A stretch of DNA of 64,000 nucleotides from Corynebacterium uterequi (GCF_001021065.1 NZ_CP011546.1:1302001-1366000); one strand, 5' to 3'; shown: positions 27,544 through 37,112, counted from the stretch's first letter. Program-made: numbers and translations. Notes: generated by a model not told the origin, from the letters alone.

Positions 27544-27643
27544 AGCCAGCGGTCGAGCTCCTTGCCATGTCCAGGGCTACCCCAGTAGTCAAACAACCAC
27601 GCTCCCAACCGGGTGCGTATTAGACACATGGTACCGCCCCAGA

Positions 27644-28894
27644 TCACAGAGCCGTCATTCGTGGCCCCAACTGTGCCAGCACTTCGCAGTGGTGCGTCCC
27701 GGGAAAAGCATCGACCAGCATCAGGCGTTCGGCCACATAACCCGCCTGATACCAACTCGCCAGATCCCTAGCGAAAGTAGAGGGATCACAACCGATGTGA
27801 ACCACCCGTCGAGGTTCCGCCGCAGCCGTAGCAGCGATAACCTCGTCACCGGCACCGATACGTGGCGGGTCCAAGACCACCACGCGCGGGGCGGGCAAAC
27901 CGGCGATCGCGCGTTCGACGCGGACGTTGTGGCGGTTAAGGTTCAATCCGCTCAACCCGGGCTGGTCGCGCCCAGCCGCCGCCGGCGAGTAGTCCACCGC
28001 CTCGATGCGCGCCTGCGCACCTAGGGCGTCGGCGATCGCCGGGGCGAATAGCCCCACCCCCGCATAGAGGTCCCAGCCCACGGGTTCCCGAGAGTCCACC
28101 GGAGTGTCAGCCAGCCAGGAGCGGACGGTGGCGGCATAGGCGCTCGGAGCCTCGCGGTGGGCTTGCCAAAACGCCGTCGGCGGGAAGGTGAACTGGGTCT
28201 CGCCGACGCGCTCGGTGACGAAGCGAGGCCCTTCTACCAGCCGTTCGATCTTCTCGGCCCGCCGCCCTCGGGAGGCTTTACGCAGCTCGACTAGGTGGCG
28301 CTGGCCGTCGGCTCCACGCACCGCCACTACCTCCGAGCCGGGGGTGAATCGACGAGCCGACGGCCCGACCACGCCGTCGAGCAGTCCATCAACCACCTGC
28401 GTACAGGGATAGTCGGTAACGACCTCGGTGGAGCCGCGGCGACGCAGCCCGGCCCGGCCGGACTCATCGACGCCGAGGCGCACTCGGGTACGCCAACCGC
28501 GATGCGGTGCCAAGCTCATGGTCTCCACCTCTGGCAAGGCGTCGACGTCGACGACGCGGCTGAGTTGCCCGAGCAACACCTGCCGCTTCAGTTCCGCCTC
28601 GCGAGCGGGATCGACGTCGCCGAAGTCGCAGCACCCTGCCCCGTGGGCCGCGGCAGGACAGGATTGCTCGCCGCGAAAGTCGCCGGGGCTGCGCACTTCC
28701 TCCACCACAGCACGCGCGAAACGCTTTTTGACCTGGGTCAGTGTTGCCCTCACCTCATCACCCGGGTAAGCGCCACGGACGAAGACCACGCGCCCATCCG
28801 GTCCAGTGGCAAGCCCCTCCCCTCCGTGTGCCATGCGCTCGACGCGGAGGTCGAGGACGCTTCCTTCCCTCAGGGCATCGGGTTGAGGAGTCAC
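27644..28894 (-). CDS. TRAM-domain SAM-dependent RNA (uracil-C5) methyltransferase
   Basis: RNA m5U methyltransferase of the TrmA/RlmC/RlmD family. The 416-residue product has an N-terminal TRAM domain (about 1-65), then a Cys cluster (CPAAAHGAGCCDFG) of the kind that binds an iron-sulfur centre. The SAM motif is DLYAGVGLFAPAIAD, followed by VVLDPPRIG and the catalytic Cys region HIGCDPSTFARDL. Which tRNA or rRNA base is modified cannot be told. Its start overlaps the DUF3710 stop by 4 bp. The mycobacterial counterpart is Rv2689c. Confidence 0.92.
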   Translation of the reverse strand: MTPQPDALREGSVLDLRVERMAHGGEGLATGPDGRVVFVRGAYPGDEVRATLTQVKKRFARAVVEEVRSPGDFRGEQSCPAAAHGAGCCDFGDVDPAREAELKRQVLLGQLSRVVDVDALPEVETMSLAPHRGWRTRVRLGVDESGRAGLRRRGSTEVVTDYPCTQVVDGLLDGVVGPSARRFTPGSEVVAVRGADGQRHLVELRKASRGRRAEKIERLVEGPRFVTERVGETQFTFPPTAFWQAHREAPSAYAATVRSWLADTPVDSREPVGWDLYAGVGLFAPAIADALGAQARIEAVDYSPAAAGRDQPGLSGLNLNRHNVRVERAIAGLPAPRVVVLDPPRIGAGDEVIAATAAAEPRRVVHIGCDPSTFARDLASWYQAGYVAERLMLVDAFPGTHHCEVLAQLGPRMTAL

Positions 28895-29802
28895 TCGCGG
28901 GTACTTCCTTCGGTGTTGTCGTAAGAATCGGTCTTAGGGTGCGCTGCGGGCTGATCATCACGAAGGCTGCGCAGGGCCTCTGCGGCCTCGGCTATGGACT
29001 GCTCGTCGTGTTCCATTCGCGTGGTCTGCTGCGCTGCCCGTTGCGCCGCCTGCTGCTTAGCGTGCTGGGAAATGGCCTTGTTGACCTGGTTGACCAACTG
29101 CTGCGGTACCGCCACCGGCAATGAATTTCCGGCGAGCATCGGCTGGGTGCCGCGATAGACGAACGTGTGGGAGGCCAGCGCGTGGGCCGTGTCTCGGGCA
29201 GCGTCTTGGCTGGCGGCCGGGGACACCACCATGAAGCGGAGCATCCACCGGGGGCCGTCGACGCCGATGACGCGCACCGTGTTCGCGCCCACCGTGCCGA
29301 GGATTTCTCGTCCCCACGGCCCCGCCTCATAGACGGCGTCGCTGACGCCGTCGCGCTTCATGCCTGCGAGGATGTCCGCGCTGGCCGATTCCCACTGCCC
29401 GCCCGAGGCGGGAGCAGCGAAAACGAGGGGCGTGATTCGGCAGTGTTCATTGACGAGGTGAATCATCTTCGGCCCGCTGGGGCCCAGCTCCACCTGTACC
29501 TGCAGACCCGAGGGCATGGGAATGCGCATGGACCCCAGGTTCAAGGTGCCGATGGAATAATCGGAGAAATCGAAGTCCTCGATGTCGACCTGGTCGCCGT
29601 CGAAGGGGCCGCTGTCGCCGTTGACGGCGTCGTGCGGCAGACTCGCCACGAGGTCATCGCCGTGCGACGGAGGGTTGGGCTCAGACCCCGGCGTCGCCGA
29701 TGCGGCCTCCTCCGCGGGCGAGGCCGCGTGAGCCACGTCGTTCAGCTGCTGCTCCGTGTCTTCGTTATCTTTTTTCTTCCTACCGAAGGGCCATACAGCC
29801 AT
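28891..29802 (-). CDS. DUF3710 family protein
   Basis: Conserved actinobacterial cytoplasmic protein (303 residues). It starts MAVWPFGRKKKDNEDTE, a basic then acidic leader, followed by a Pro/Ser/Asp-rich segment to about residue 70 and the conserved DUF3710 core (LGSMRIPMPSGLQVQVELG; CRITPLVFAAPASGGQW). The C-terminal 70 residues are Gln/Ala-rich. Placed between dut and the RNA methyltransferase as in mycobacteria (Rv2696c). Function unknown. Confidence 0.88.
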   Translation of the reverse strand: MAVWPFGRKKKDNEDTEQQLNDVAHAASPAEEAASATPGSEPNPPSHGDDLVASLPHDAVNGDSGPFDGDQVDIEDFDFSDYSIGTLNLGSMRIPMPSGLQVQVELGPSGPKMIHLVNEHCRITPLVFAAPASGGQWESASADILAGMKRDGVSDAVYEAGPWGREILGTVGANTVRVIGVDGPRWMLRFMVVSPAASQDAARDTAHALASHTFVYRGTQPMLAGNSLPVAVPQQLVNQVNKAISQHAKQQAAQRAAQQTTRMEHDEQSIAEAAEALRSLRDDQPAAHPKTDSYDNTEGSTRE

Positions 29803-29852
29803 GGTGGGTAAAGTCCTTTCTTCCTAGGGCGCTGGAGTGAATCAAACCCGGT

Positions 29853-30284
29853 TTACACGCCGGTGGAACCGTAGCCGCCGGCACCGCGAACGGTGGCGTC
29901 GAGCTGCTCGACCTCAACGAATTCCGGCAGTTCTACTCGCTGCACGAGCAATTGCGCGATGCGGCTGCCGCGAGGAAGGTCGATAGGCGTGTGGCGATCG
30001 TGGTTAATCAGGCATACCTTGATCTCACCGCGGTAGTCGGCGTCAATTGTGCCTGGGGTGTTCACCACGCTCAGACCATGGCGGGCCGCTAAACCCGAAC
30101 GTGGGTGGATGAGGCCGACTGTCCCCACCGGCAAGGCGATCGCAATACCGGTGCTCACCAGGCACCGCTCCCCCGGCTCAAGATGCACGTCGTCGGTGCA
30201 GTAGAGGTCCACGCCCGCGTCGCCTCGATGGGCCCGGGTAGGCAGGGGAAGATCGGGGTCAAGCCGGACGAGGGGGATCGACAT
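29853..30284 (-). CDS. dut: dUTP diphosphatase
   Basis: Trimeric dUTPase hydrolysing dUTP to dUMP, keeping uracil out of DNA. The 143-residue product starts [19 protein letters not shown]. The five family motifs are visible, including [33 protein letters not shown] and the C-terminal nucleotide-capping [10 protein letters not shown] (Tyr instead of the common Phe). ATG 30284 puts the protein start at the conserved N-terminus; GTG 30329 would add 15 residues with a poorly spaced GGAG. Neighbours match the conserved actinobacterial block. Confidence 0.96.
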   Translation of the reverse strand: MSIPLVRLDPDLPLPTRAHRGDAGVDLYCTDDVHLEPGERCLVSTGIAIALPVGTVGLIHPRSGLAARHGLSVVNTPGTIDADYRGEIKVCLINHDRHTPIDLPRGSRIAQLLVQRVELPEFVEVEQLDATVRGAGGYGSTGV

Positions 30285-30378
30285 ATCGGGGATACCGCGG
30301 CGATATTGATCAGGGTTGGGATGGGTCACCCGCTCCAGGGTACGCACCGCCGTTGCTGGTGGCATCTCTCAAGGTGGC

Positions 30379-30384
30379 TAGAAT
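30379..30384 (+). promoter_or_regulatory. -10 box of a leaderless promoter for the DUF3093 gene
   Basis: TAGAAT lies 8 bases before the GTG at 30393, with no ribosome-binding sequence between, so the transcript probably starts at or next to the start codon. Confidence 0.5.
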
Positions 30385-30392
30385 GACCAACT

Positions 30393-30911
30393 GTGAGTGG
30401 AAGCGAAGGCACCGAAACGACCGTCCTATATCGGGAGAAGCAGTGGGTTCCGGCCTACTGGTGGGTCTTGGCCGCCGGCCTGGTGGTACTTCTGACCGCC
30501 CAGATCGCGTATAACCGATCCCTGGTGTGGCTGATTATCCCCGCCATCGTCTTAACCGCCATTGCAGTGTGGGTGCTGCTGTGGTGGTCCTCCACCGTCG
30601 TGCGGGTGGAGCGTGACGCGGACGGTTCCCGCTGGCTCATCGCCGGGCCAGCTAACCTGCCGGCCGACGTCGTCTCGCGCTGCCTGGCAGTCCCGGAGTC
30701 CGCTAAACGCAGCGCGCTGGGGCCGCAGTTCGACCCGGCGGCCTTCACCATCTCGCATGGCTGGATTCGAGAGATGGTCATGATCGTGCTCGACGACCCC
30801 GAGGATCCGACGCCCTATTGGCTGATTTCCTCAAAGAACCCCGATGAGTTACTCCGGGCGTTCGTCCCCGATCTCGCCGAGGCCGCACTCGCTCACCTGC
30901 CCCGCCGATAA
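30393..30911 (+). CDS. DUF3093 family membrane protein
   Basis: A 172-residue protein with two adjacent membrane helices (about residues 22-41 and 45-65), then a soluble domain with LIAGPANLPADVVSRCL and ending LAHLPRR. DUF3093 proteins are conserved in actinobacteria next to dut (Rv2698 in M. tuberculosis) and have no known function. GTG start, apparently leaderless. Divergent from dut. Confidence 0.87.
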   Translation: MSGSEGTETTVLYREKQWVPAYWWVLAAGLVVLLTAQIAYNRSLVWLIIPAIVLTAIAVWVLLWWSSTVVRVERDADGSRWLIAGPANLPADVVSRCLAVPESAKRSALGPQFDPAAFTISHGWIREMVMIVLDDPEDPTPYWLISSKNPDELLRAFVPDLAEAALAHLPRR

Positions 30912-30981
30912 GCCTTCCCACTCATTGGCGCGCCGCCGGACACTAAGGCCCGGTCGGCACGCTCCGCGCAGCCCGAGGTGA

Positions 30982-31272
30982 CTAAGCGCAGTCGAGACAG
31001 ATCGGCTGGCCGTTTTCCTCGTGCGACTTTCGCCGCATCTTCTGCACCAGGTAGCAGGAGGAGCAGGTGAACTCGTCTTGCTGCCGAGGAACCACGTTGA
31101 CGCTGAGTTCCTCGCCGGTCAGGTCCACGCTCGGCGGCTCGAAGGCCTCGATGATCTCGCCGTCTTCATCCATGCCGCTAGGCGCGGTCTCGGCGGCCTT
31201 GAGCCCTTCCAAAGAATCGGACTCGATCTCGTCCTCAGCGCGGCGGCGCGGTGCATCATAATCGGTGGCCAT
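30982..31272 (-). CDS. DUF4193 family small zinc-ribbon-like protein
   Basis: A 96-residue acidic protein with two CxxC pairs at the C-terminus (TCSSCYLVQKMRRKSHEE and ICLDCA), which probably bind one zinc ion. The N-terminal part starts MATDYDAPRRRAEDEIESDS. Conserved next to dut/DUF3093 in mycobacteria (Rv2699c). No function is established. The intergenic space to suhB (126 bp) lacks the cei gene found there in mycobacteria. Confidence 0.88.
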   Translation of the reverse strand: MATDYDAPRRRAEDEIESDSLEGLKAAETAPSGMDEDGEIIEAFEPPSVDLTGEELSVNVVPRQQDEFTCSSCYLVQKMRRKSHEENGQPICLDCA

Positions 31273-31398
31273 GAAAATTCCTTGCGGGTCTAGGCACTTA
31301 ATGATCGTGCCAGATGAATATCAAATACAACGGGGCGCATAATAAACCAGTTTCCTCACACTTGTCTATTTGCGCCTCGAACCGGAGAAAACAGCTGG

Positions 31399-32259
31399 TC
31401 ACGCCGGCAAAGTGCCGGCACCTCCCAGTTCCTCCAGCAGGGTCAAAAATTCAGTGGCGATCCCCGGTGCACAGGCCAGCGTCCGGTTGCCCTCCGCACC
31501 GAGAGCGGTCAGCGGCGGGGTGACGACGACGGCTCCGGCCTCCGACGCGATGAGCGAGCCGGCGGCGTAATCCCAGCTGTTGATGCCGTGCTCGTAGTAC
31601 GCGTCGACCCGTCCCTCCGCGACGGCGCACAGGTCCAGGGCGGCAGCCCCCATGCGGCGGATGTCGCGCACCGTTCCCAGCAGTTGCGCAACGATCGCCC
31701 CCTGGTGAGCGCGGCGGGTCGGCGTGTACGCAAAACCAGTGGACACCAGCGCCAAGCGGAGATCCTCGACGGGGTTGGCCTTCAGCTCAATGGTCTTTCC
31801 TGAACGTTCCACGGTTGCCCCCGCGCCCGCGGCCGCGCTGTAGAGGTCACCCGAGACCACATTAATAACCGCACCTGCGACGACATGGCCGTCAACGGCT
31901 GCAGCCACCGACACCGCGTACTGCGGGATCCCATAGATGAAGTTAACGGTGCCGTCGATCGGGTCGATGACCCAGGACACACCACTCGTCGAGGCCCGGT
32001 TGGTCCCTTCTTCGCCAATGATGCCGTCGTCCGGCCGCATGGAGCGGATGGCGCCGACGATGAATTCTTCCGCCGCCATATCCACGATCGTCACCGGGTC
32101 CACCTGGGTCGACTTCGTCTTGGTGTGATCCCGGATGTCACCCCCGTCGCTCAACTCCGCACGACGGCTTTGGATCAGCCCCGCAGCTTCCCGGGCCCAC
32201 CCCCGAGCCAGGTCTCGCAATTGTTGCGGGTCGACACTCACAAAATTGTTCTTATCCAC
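31399..32259 (-). CDS. Inositol monophosphatase family protein (SuhB/ImpA-like)
   Basis: Mg-dependent, Li-sensitive phosphatase, probably releasing inositol from inositol phosphate or acting on a related sugar phosphate. The 286-residue product has the metal-site motifs GEEGT, DPIDGTVNFIYG and WDYAAGSLIASEAG. It starts with GTG 32257-32259 (VDKNNFVSV), with AGGAG 7 bases upstream. The locus position (next to ppgK and sigA) is that of suhB Rv2701c. Given the PIM cluster in the same window, inositol supply is a sensible role but not proven. Confidence 0.9.
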   Translation of the reverse strand: MDKNNFVSVDPQQLRDLARGWAREAAGLIQSRRAELSDGGDIRDHTKTKSTQVDPVTIVDMAAEEFIVGAIRSMRPDDGIIGEEGTNRASTSGVSWVIDPIDGTVNFIYGIPQYAVSVAAAVDGHVVAGAVINVVSGDLYSAAAGAGATVERSGKTIELKANPVEDLRLALVSTGFAYTPTRRAHQGAIVAQLLGTVRDIRRMGAAALDLCAVAEGRVDAYYEHGINSWDYAAGSLIASEAGAVVVTPPLTALGAEGNRTLACAPGIATEFLTLLEELGGAGTLPA

Positions 32260-32294
32260 GATGGATCTCCTGCCCCCTGAGGCGTCTTAGTTTG

Positions 32295-32300
32295 TACGAT
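32295..32300 (+). promoter_or_regulatory. -10 box of a leaderless promoter for ppgK
   Basis: TACGAT ends 6 bases before the ppgK ATG, inside the 47-bp divergent gap to suhB; no ribosome site fits, so the mRNA is probably leaderless. Confidence 0.5.
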
Positions 32301-32306
32301 TGAGAC

Positions 32307-33071
32307 ATGGCTGAAACTACCACGTCACAGGTACTAGGAATTGACATTGGCGGCTCGGGAATCAAGGGCGCCATCGTCGACCTCAACACGGGGGAATTCC
32401 TCACCGAACGCCACAAGATCGAGACCCCAAAGGCCTCCACTCCCGAGGCAGTTGCGAGCATCGTCGCCGAGATCGTCGAGCACTTCGACTACGAAGGTCC
32501 CGTCGGCATCACCCTGCCTGCGGTCATCAAGCAGCAGGTGGCGCGCACGGCAGCAAACATTGACAAGTCCTGGATCGGTACAAACGTCGACGAGCTGTTC
32601 TCCCGGCACCTTCCGGGACGCGAAATCTCGGTACTCAACGACGCCGACGCGGCCGGCCTGGCTGAAGTCGCGTTCGGTGACGACCTTGCCCGCCAGGGTG
32701 CAGTGATTTTCTTGACCCTCGGCACCGGCATCGGCTCGGCTTTCATCTGCGATGGGGTCCTCTTCCCCAACACCGAGATCGGCCATCTCATCGTCAACGG
32801 CGACGAGGCCGAACACCAGGCCGCTTCCTCTGCGAAAGACCGCGAGGAGCTCAGCTACAAGAAGTGGGCGAAGCGCGTCGATCTCGTCCTCCACGAGTAC
32901 GAACGCCTCTTCTTCCCCTCCGCCTTCGTCATCGGCGGCGGCATCTCCCGCAAGCACGAGAAGTGGATGCCGTTGCTGACCGTGGAGACTCCCGTCGTGC
33001 CGGCTCAGCTGCGGAATACGGCCGGTATCGTCGGCGCCGCCATGGCCGTCTCGCAGCACCTCCACCCGTAG
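32307..33071 (+). CDS. ppgK: Polyphosphate glucokinase
   Basis: ROK-family kinase that phosphorylates glucose with inorganic polyphosphate (and ATP). The 254-residue product has the phosphate-binding [10 protein letters not shown] near residue 12, LNDADAAG, and the second phosphate site [10 protein letters not shown]. The absence of the ROK zinc cluster and the GTNVDELF segment match PpgK. Located between suhB and sigA, as in mycobacteria (Rv2702). Relevant to the incomplete PTS locus seen in this window, because it gives a PTS-independent route for glucose. Confidence 0.94.
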   Translation: MAETTTSQVLGIDIGGSGIKGAIVDLNTGEFLTERHKIETPKASTPEAVASIVAEIVEHFDYEGPVGITLPAVIKQQVARTAANIDKSWIGTNVDELFSRHLPGREISVLNDADAAGLAEVAFGDDLARQGAVIFLTLGTGIGSAFICDGVLFPNTEIGHLIVNGDEAEHQAASSAKDREELSYKKWAKRVDLVLHEYERLFFPSAFVIGGGISRKHEKWMPLLTVETPVVPAQLRNTAGIVGAAMAVSQHLHP

Positions 33072-33130
33072 CTACACCCGGTACCAACGCCCTCAGAGCA
33101 GCCAACTGCTGCTAACTTGACAAAAACAGT

Positions 33131-33136
33131 TATAAT
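33131..33136 (+). promoter_or_regulatory. Consensus -10 box upstream of sigA
   Basis: A perfect TATAAT lies 167 bp before the sigA start. A TTGACA also occurs (33117-33122), but the spacer is only 8 bp, too short for a normal -35/-10 pair. The -10 element alone is taken as the likely promoter mark, giving a 5' leader of about 160 nt. Confidence 0.5.
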
Positions 33137-33303
33137 GGGCGGTCGATCGTCGCGCGCTCCCGTCGGCCACCCCGGAGCGGGGTTATTTTCTCGACGCAGG
33201 CACGCGACACCGAACCCCACCTGTCAAGGCCACGGTGATCGTGGACTCACACACGAGGCCATGGGCGGTGACGAGTTGAGACATCTGCACGGAAAGGGCG
33301 TAC

Positions 33304-35166
33304 GTGGTAGCCACAGATTCTTCTGACAAGGCAGGCACCGGCGAGGCCGAAGCGCCAGCCGCCTCTACCCCGGCCAAGAAGGCCGCCAAGAAGACGGCCA
33401 AGAAGGCCGGCGCCCGAACGGCGAAAAAGACCGCGCGCAAGGCGGCCACCAAGACCACCCGGAAGGTTGCTCCCGCCTCTGCCGTGTCGGCCCCGGCCGA
33501 GGCAGCAGCGGAGCCGGCGGCCCCGGCCGTCGAGGACTCCGTAGAGGCTCCCGCCACCCGCAAGGTGGCTAAGAAAACAACCAAGAAGACCACCCGGAAG
33601 GTCGCCAAGAAAACCACCCGCAAGGTCTCCCCCGCCTCTGCCGTGTCGGCCCCGGCCGAGGCAGCCGCGGAACCGGCTACGGAGCCTGCGGACGCTGCCG
33701 CCGAAGAATCCACTGCGGCTTCCACTGCCACCAAGGCGGCGAAGAAGACCGCCAAGAAGACCACCCGTAAGGCAGCGAAGAAGACCGCCAAGAAAACGGC
33801 GAAGAAGACCACGAAGAAGGCCACCAAGGCAGCGAAGAAGACTACTCGGAAAACGTCTCGCGCCGCGGTTGCCGCGGTGTCGGAGGAGGCTGCCGAGTCG
33901 ACGCTGAGCGAGGATAAGGTCGGCGTCGAGGACGTTCTAGAGGAACGCACTGATCTCGATAACGACGTCGTGGGTGCAGACGAGGACTTCAAGGATGACC
34001 TCGACGGATTGGATGACCACGACCTGGAGGACGACGAATTCGGCGACCTCGCCACCGACCTCGACGATGATGACGACCTCGATCGCGATGACGACGAGGA
34101 CGAAGATGAGGATGATGACGAGGAATCGGAGGACGAAGAGGACTCCGAGGACGACGACGGGTCTTCCGTGTGGGATGAGGACGAGTCCGCCGCGCTTCGC
34201 CAAGCCCGCAAGGACGCTCAGCTGACCGCCTCGGCCGACTCGGTACGCGCCTACCTCAAGCAGATCGGCAAGGTCGCCCTCCTTAACGCCGAAGAAGAGG
34301 TGTCCCTGGCAAAGCGCATTGAGGCCGGCCTCTACGCCCAGTACCGGCTTGATGAAATGGCCCGTGCACTCAGCGCGGGAGACAAGGACGCCAAGCTCTC
34401 CCCGTCGTTCAAACGCGACCTCCGGGCGGTCACCCGGGACGGACGCAAAGCCAAGAATCACCTCCTCGAAGCAAACTTGCGTCTGGTGGTGTCGCTAGCC
34501 AAGCGGTATACCGGTCGCGGCATGGCTTTCCTGGACCTCATCCAGGAGGGCAACCTCGGCCTGATCCGCGCCGTGGAGAAATTCGATTACTCCAAGGGAT
34601 ACAAGTTCTCCACCTACGCGACGTGGTGGATCCGGCAGGCCATCACGCGCGCCATGGCGGATCAGGCTCGCACGATTCGCATCCCGGTGCACATGGTGGA
34701 GGTCATCAACAAGCTTGGCCGGATTCAGCGCGAATTGCTCCAAGACCTGGGCCGCGAGCCCACGCCGCAGGAGCTTGCGAAGGAGATGGATATCACCGAG
34801 GAGAAGGTCCTCGAAATCCAGCAGTACGCGCGGGAGCCGATCTCCTTGGATCAGACCATCGGTGACGAGGGCGATAGCCAACTCGGTGACTTCATCGAGG
34901 ACTCCGAAGCCGTAGTGGCCGTCGACGCGGTGTCCTTCACGTTGCTGCAGGACCAACTCCAGGATGTTCTGACCACCCTGTCCGAGCGAGAGGCCGGCGT
35001 TGTTCGCCTGCGCTTCGGTCTGACGGACGGTATGCCGCGCACATTGGATGAGATCGGCCAGGTTTACGGCGTCACCCGGGAACGCATCCGCCAGATCGAA
35101 TCCAAGACGATGTCCAAGCTACGTCATCCTTCGCGCTCGCAGGTGTTGCGCGACTACCTGGACTAA
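33304..35166 (+). CDS. sigA: Principal RNA polymerase sigma factor SigA with extended charged N-terminus
   Basis: Housekeeping sigma-70 factor. The 620-residue product starts with GTG. Residues 1 to about 200 are a Lys/Ala/Thr-rich, histone-H1-like region of repeated [12 protein letters not shown] units. Residues about 215-305 are extremely acidic (Asp/Glu runs). The normal sigma core then follows: region 1.2 from about residue 310 ([16 protein letters not shown]), region 2 ([32 protein letters not shown], the [14 protein letters not shown] -10 recognition helix), region 3, and region 4 with [19 protein letters not shown]. The paralogue SigB (331 residues) lacks the N-terminal part. From memory the C. 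glutamicum protein is about 500 residues, so this one is unusually long. A strong terminator follows. Confidence 0.97.
   Translation: MVATDSSDKAGTGEAEAPAASTPAKKAAKKTAKKAGARTAKKTARKAATKTTRKVAPASAVSAPAEAAAEPAAPAVEDSVEAPATRKVAKKTTKKTTRKVAKKTTRKVSPASAVSAPAEAAAEPATEPADAAAEESTAASTATKAAKKTAKKTTRKAAKKTAKKTAKKTTKKATKAAKKTTRKTSRAAVAAVSEEAAESTLSEDKVGVEDVLEERTDLDNDVVGADEDFKDDLDGLDDHDLEDDEFGDLATDLDDDDDLDRDDDEDEDEDDDEESEDEEDSEDDDGSSVWDEDESAALRQARKDAQLTASADSVRAYLKQIGKVALLNAEEEVSLAKRIEAGLYAQYRLDEMARALSAGDKDAKLSPSFKRDLRAVTRDGRKAKNHLLEANLRLVVSLAKRYTGRGMAFLDLIQEGNLGLIRAVEKFDYSKGYKFSTYATWWIRQAITRAMADQARTIRIPVHMVEVINKLGRIQRELLQDLGREPTPQELAKEMDITEEKVLEIQQYAREPISLDQTIGDEGDSQLGDFIEDSEAVVAVDAVSFTLLQDQLQDVLTTLSEREAGVVRLRFGLTDGMPRTLDEIGQVYGVTRERIRQIESKTMSKLRHPSRSQVLRDYLD
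33454..33677 (+). repeat. Internal duplication in the sigA N-terminal coding region
   Basis: Units at 33454-33518 and 33613-33677 (offset 159 bp, 53 codons) are nearly identical in DNA and both encode TTRKV(A/S)[16 protein letters not shown]. Few synonymous differences separate them, which suggests recent unequal expansion. Confidence 0.85.
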
Positions 35167-35181
35167 CGCGTCGTCAGCAGG

Positions 35182-35211
35182 AAGGCCGGCCCCTTTTTCG
35201 GGGCCGGCCTT
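35182..35211. terminator. Strong bidirectional terminator after sigA
   Basis: A 12-bp perfect stem AAGGCCGGCCCC / GGGGCCGGCCTT with a TTTTTC loop, 16 bp after the sigA stop and before the convergent DUF418 gene. Confidence 0.88.
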
Positions 35212-35237
35212 TGTGGTCTTTGTCTGCTGTTGGGCGG

Positions 35238-36569
35238 CTAGCGCTGCTTGTCGCTCGACGGTGCCGGCTCTACCGGCAGCCCCGTTGGCGCCTGCTGCGG
35301 CTGCTGTGCCGGCGGCAGCTCAAACCGTGCCGGCAGTTCCGATCCTTGTCCATAGGCCAGGCGGCGGTGCAGCGCTTCGACGGGACCTCGCGATCCAGCA
35401 ACCTCCATCAACCATGCGCACACTACTGTGGCGAGCCACACGCCGAAGGCGATAAGCAACAGCACGAAAGCGCCCTTGTCCTCGCCGACATTGAAGGTGA
35501 ACGGGAGCATGAGCGTGAACATGAAAACCGACTGCAGAATGTAGCCGGACATGGAACGCTTGCCGAGGGCAATGACCATGCGCACCGGCAGTGGCCATGC
35601 AGGCGGCTTCTCGCCCGCCTCGTAGGCGGCGTCGACCCGCCGCTGCATCGGTCGACAGGCCAGCAGGATGCCGGCTAGGATGCCGGGTCCGGTGAGGAAG
35701 CCGATGCTGTTGTTGAGAACACTGAGTGGATGAGCCCAGGACTCAGGCAGCACTCCCACTGTCGACAAACCCCAGGGCAGACCGATGCCAACGATGATGA
35801 GCACCGCGACACCGATGAGGGCCCGCAGCAACCGCAGGTGCGCGTTAGGGTTGAGATGAATCCCTACCCGGGCGGCGACGAACCCGAGGATCATAATCGG
35901 GAAGATGTTCGTTACCGAGAGCAGCGGCACCAGAGTGAGGTAGCCCAAGGCGGAGAAGAATCCCCACAGAAGGTAACCCGGGTAGCTGCTGGCTTGGTCC
36001 GAGGCGAAGCCCGACATGGAGCCGAAGTCCGACGGGACGGCGAAGGCTAACACCACGCCGCCGAGAGCGCCCAGGGCCAGCAGGCTGCACGCGATGATAA
36101 CGAGGGTGCGGTTGCGCATCCGCAGCATGGAGATAACGACCAGGGCCAGAACCGAGTACAGCACGATGATGTCACCGTAGAAGAGGAACACACAGTGCAG
36201 CACGCCGATCCCGGCAAGCCAGCCGTAGCGGCGCCACAGCACCCGTTGTGCTCGGAGGGCGGGATAGCCTCGACGCCACAGGCTCATGGTGATTAGACCG
36301 ATGCCAAAGCCGAGCAAGGTGGCGAACATGGGCAGCCCACGTACGTGAGCGAACATGGCGGAGAGCACGGCAGTGATGGTGTCCAGCATCGGAAACATCC
36401 CAACGCCACCGAAGTAATTAGCGGGCCCCTCTATGTTTATGTTCATGACCCAGCCGGTAGAGATATTCGCCCAGGCGATGCCTAAGAGGGCAAGCCCGCG
36501 TGCCAGATCGGGGGCGACGATGCGCGGCGGTCGCTGATCACGCGTTGTGAGCGCGGTGTGGTGTGACAT
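35238..36569 (-). CDS. DUF418 family integral membrane protein (YeiB-like)
   Basis: A 443-residue polytopic protein with about ten membrane helices. The N-terminus APDLARGLALLGIAWANIS is the DUF418/YeiB hallmark, and the C-terminal DUF418 domain contains GKRSMSGYILQSVFMF. Residues after about 415 are a Pro/Gln-rich cytoplasmic tail. The family resembles acyltransferase-3-type membrane proteins, but no substrate is established. It starts 3 bp after the DUF4190 gene, so the two are one transcript. Confidence 0.87.
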   Translation of the reverse strand: MSHHTALTTRDQRPPRIVAPDLARGLALLGIAWANISTGWVMNINIEGPANYFGGVGMFPMLDTITAVLSAMFAHVRGLPMFATLLGFGIGLITMSLWRRGYPALRAQRVLWRRYGWLAGIGVLHCVFLFYGDIIVLYSVLALVVISMLRMRNRTLVIIACSLLALGALGGVVLAFAVPSDFGSMSGFASDQASSYPGYLLWGFFSALGYLTLVPLLSVTNIFPIMILGFVAARVGIHLNPNAHLRLLRALIGVAVLIIVGIGLPWGLSTVGVLPESWAHPLSVLNNSIGFLTGPGILAGILLACRPMQRRVDAAYEAGEKPPAWPLPVRMVIALGKRSMSGYILQSVFMFTLMLPFTFNVGEDKGAFVLLLIAFGVWLATVVCAWLMEVAGSRGPVEALHRRLAYGQGSELPARFELPPAQQPQQAPTGLPVEPAPSSDKQR

Positions 36570-36572
36570 CGT

Positions 36573-37058
36573 CTACGCGGCAGCGGTAGTGTCCAGGCTC
36601 GCCATGGCGTCCTCGATGCACTGATTCAATTCATCGGGGTTTTGGATTCCCATGCAATCCATTACCCCCGTGTTGACGAACACGGTCACGAACAGCACGC
36701 CAATGCAGACCACCACCACGGTGACCAGCGTGGACAGCACCAAAGAGGTGATGGACATCGCCATCCGGCGCCCCGGTCCCACGATGGAACGAGCCTTGAC
36801 GATGGCGATGATCGCCAGCACGATGCCAATCAGGCCGACGACGGGGGCCAGCACCGTTCCAATGACGCTCAGCATCAGGAGCACGGCGATGATCGACACC
36901 ACGAGCGCCGCGATAGCCATCCCGTTGGTCTCGGGGCTCTGGTAGGAGTCCGTGTAGGGCTGCGGGGCCGCGCCGTAGGGCTGGTAGGAACCGGAGGAGG
37001 CGCCAGCGTAACCCGGAGCGGCGTCATTCGGGTTGTAGTCGGGATAGGGGTTGCTCAC
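36573..37058 (-). CDS. DUF4190 domain small membrane protein
   Basis: A 161-residue protein. Residues 1-45 are Pro/Tyr/Gly/Ser-rich (MSNPYPDYNPNDAAPGYAG), as in many actinobacterial tail-facing membrane proteins. A DUF4190 segment follows with two or three hydrophobic helices (MAIAALVVSIIAVLLMLS, VVGLIGIVLAIIAIVKAR, and LVLSTLVTVVVVCIGVLF). The short exposed end carries two Cys residues. It starts MSNPYPD with ATG 37058 and precedes the DUF418 gene. Function unknown. Confidence 0.85.
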   Translation of the reverse strand: MSNPYPDYNPNDAAPGYAGASSGSYQPYGAAPQPYTDSYQSPETNGMAIAALVVSIIAVLLMLSVIGTVLAPVVGLIGIVLAIIAIVKARSIVGPGRRMAMSITSLVLSTLVTVVVVCIGVLFVTVFVNTGVMDCMGIQNPDELNQCIEDAMASLDTTAAA

Positions 37059-37112
37059 CGGTGTGGTTCCCTTCGTCGAGAGTGTCGTCGCTCCAAATGA
37101 AGCGATAACCCG

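Noticed and set aside
33117..33136. TTGACA plus TATAAT before sigA read as one promoter
   Set aside because: The 8-bp spacer is far too short for a -35/-10 pair; only the -10 element was kept.
33183..34211. A 342-codon minus-strand frame rich in Ser and Val opposite the sigA N-terminus
   Set aside because: It arises from the reverse complement of the Lys- and Asp/Glu-rich repeats; low-complexity product without start signals.
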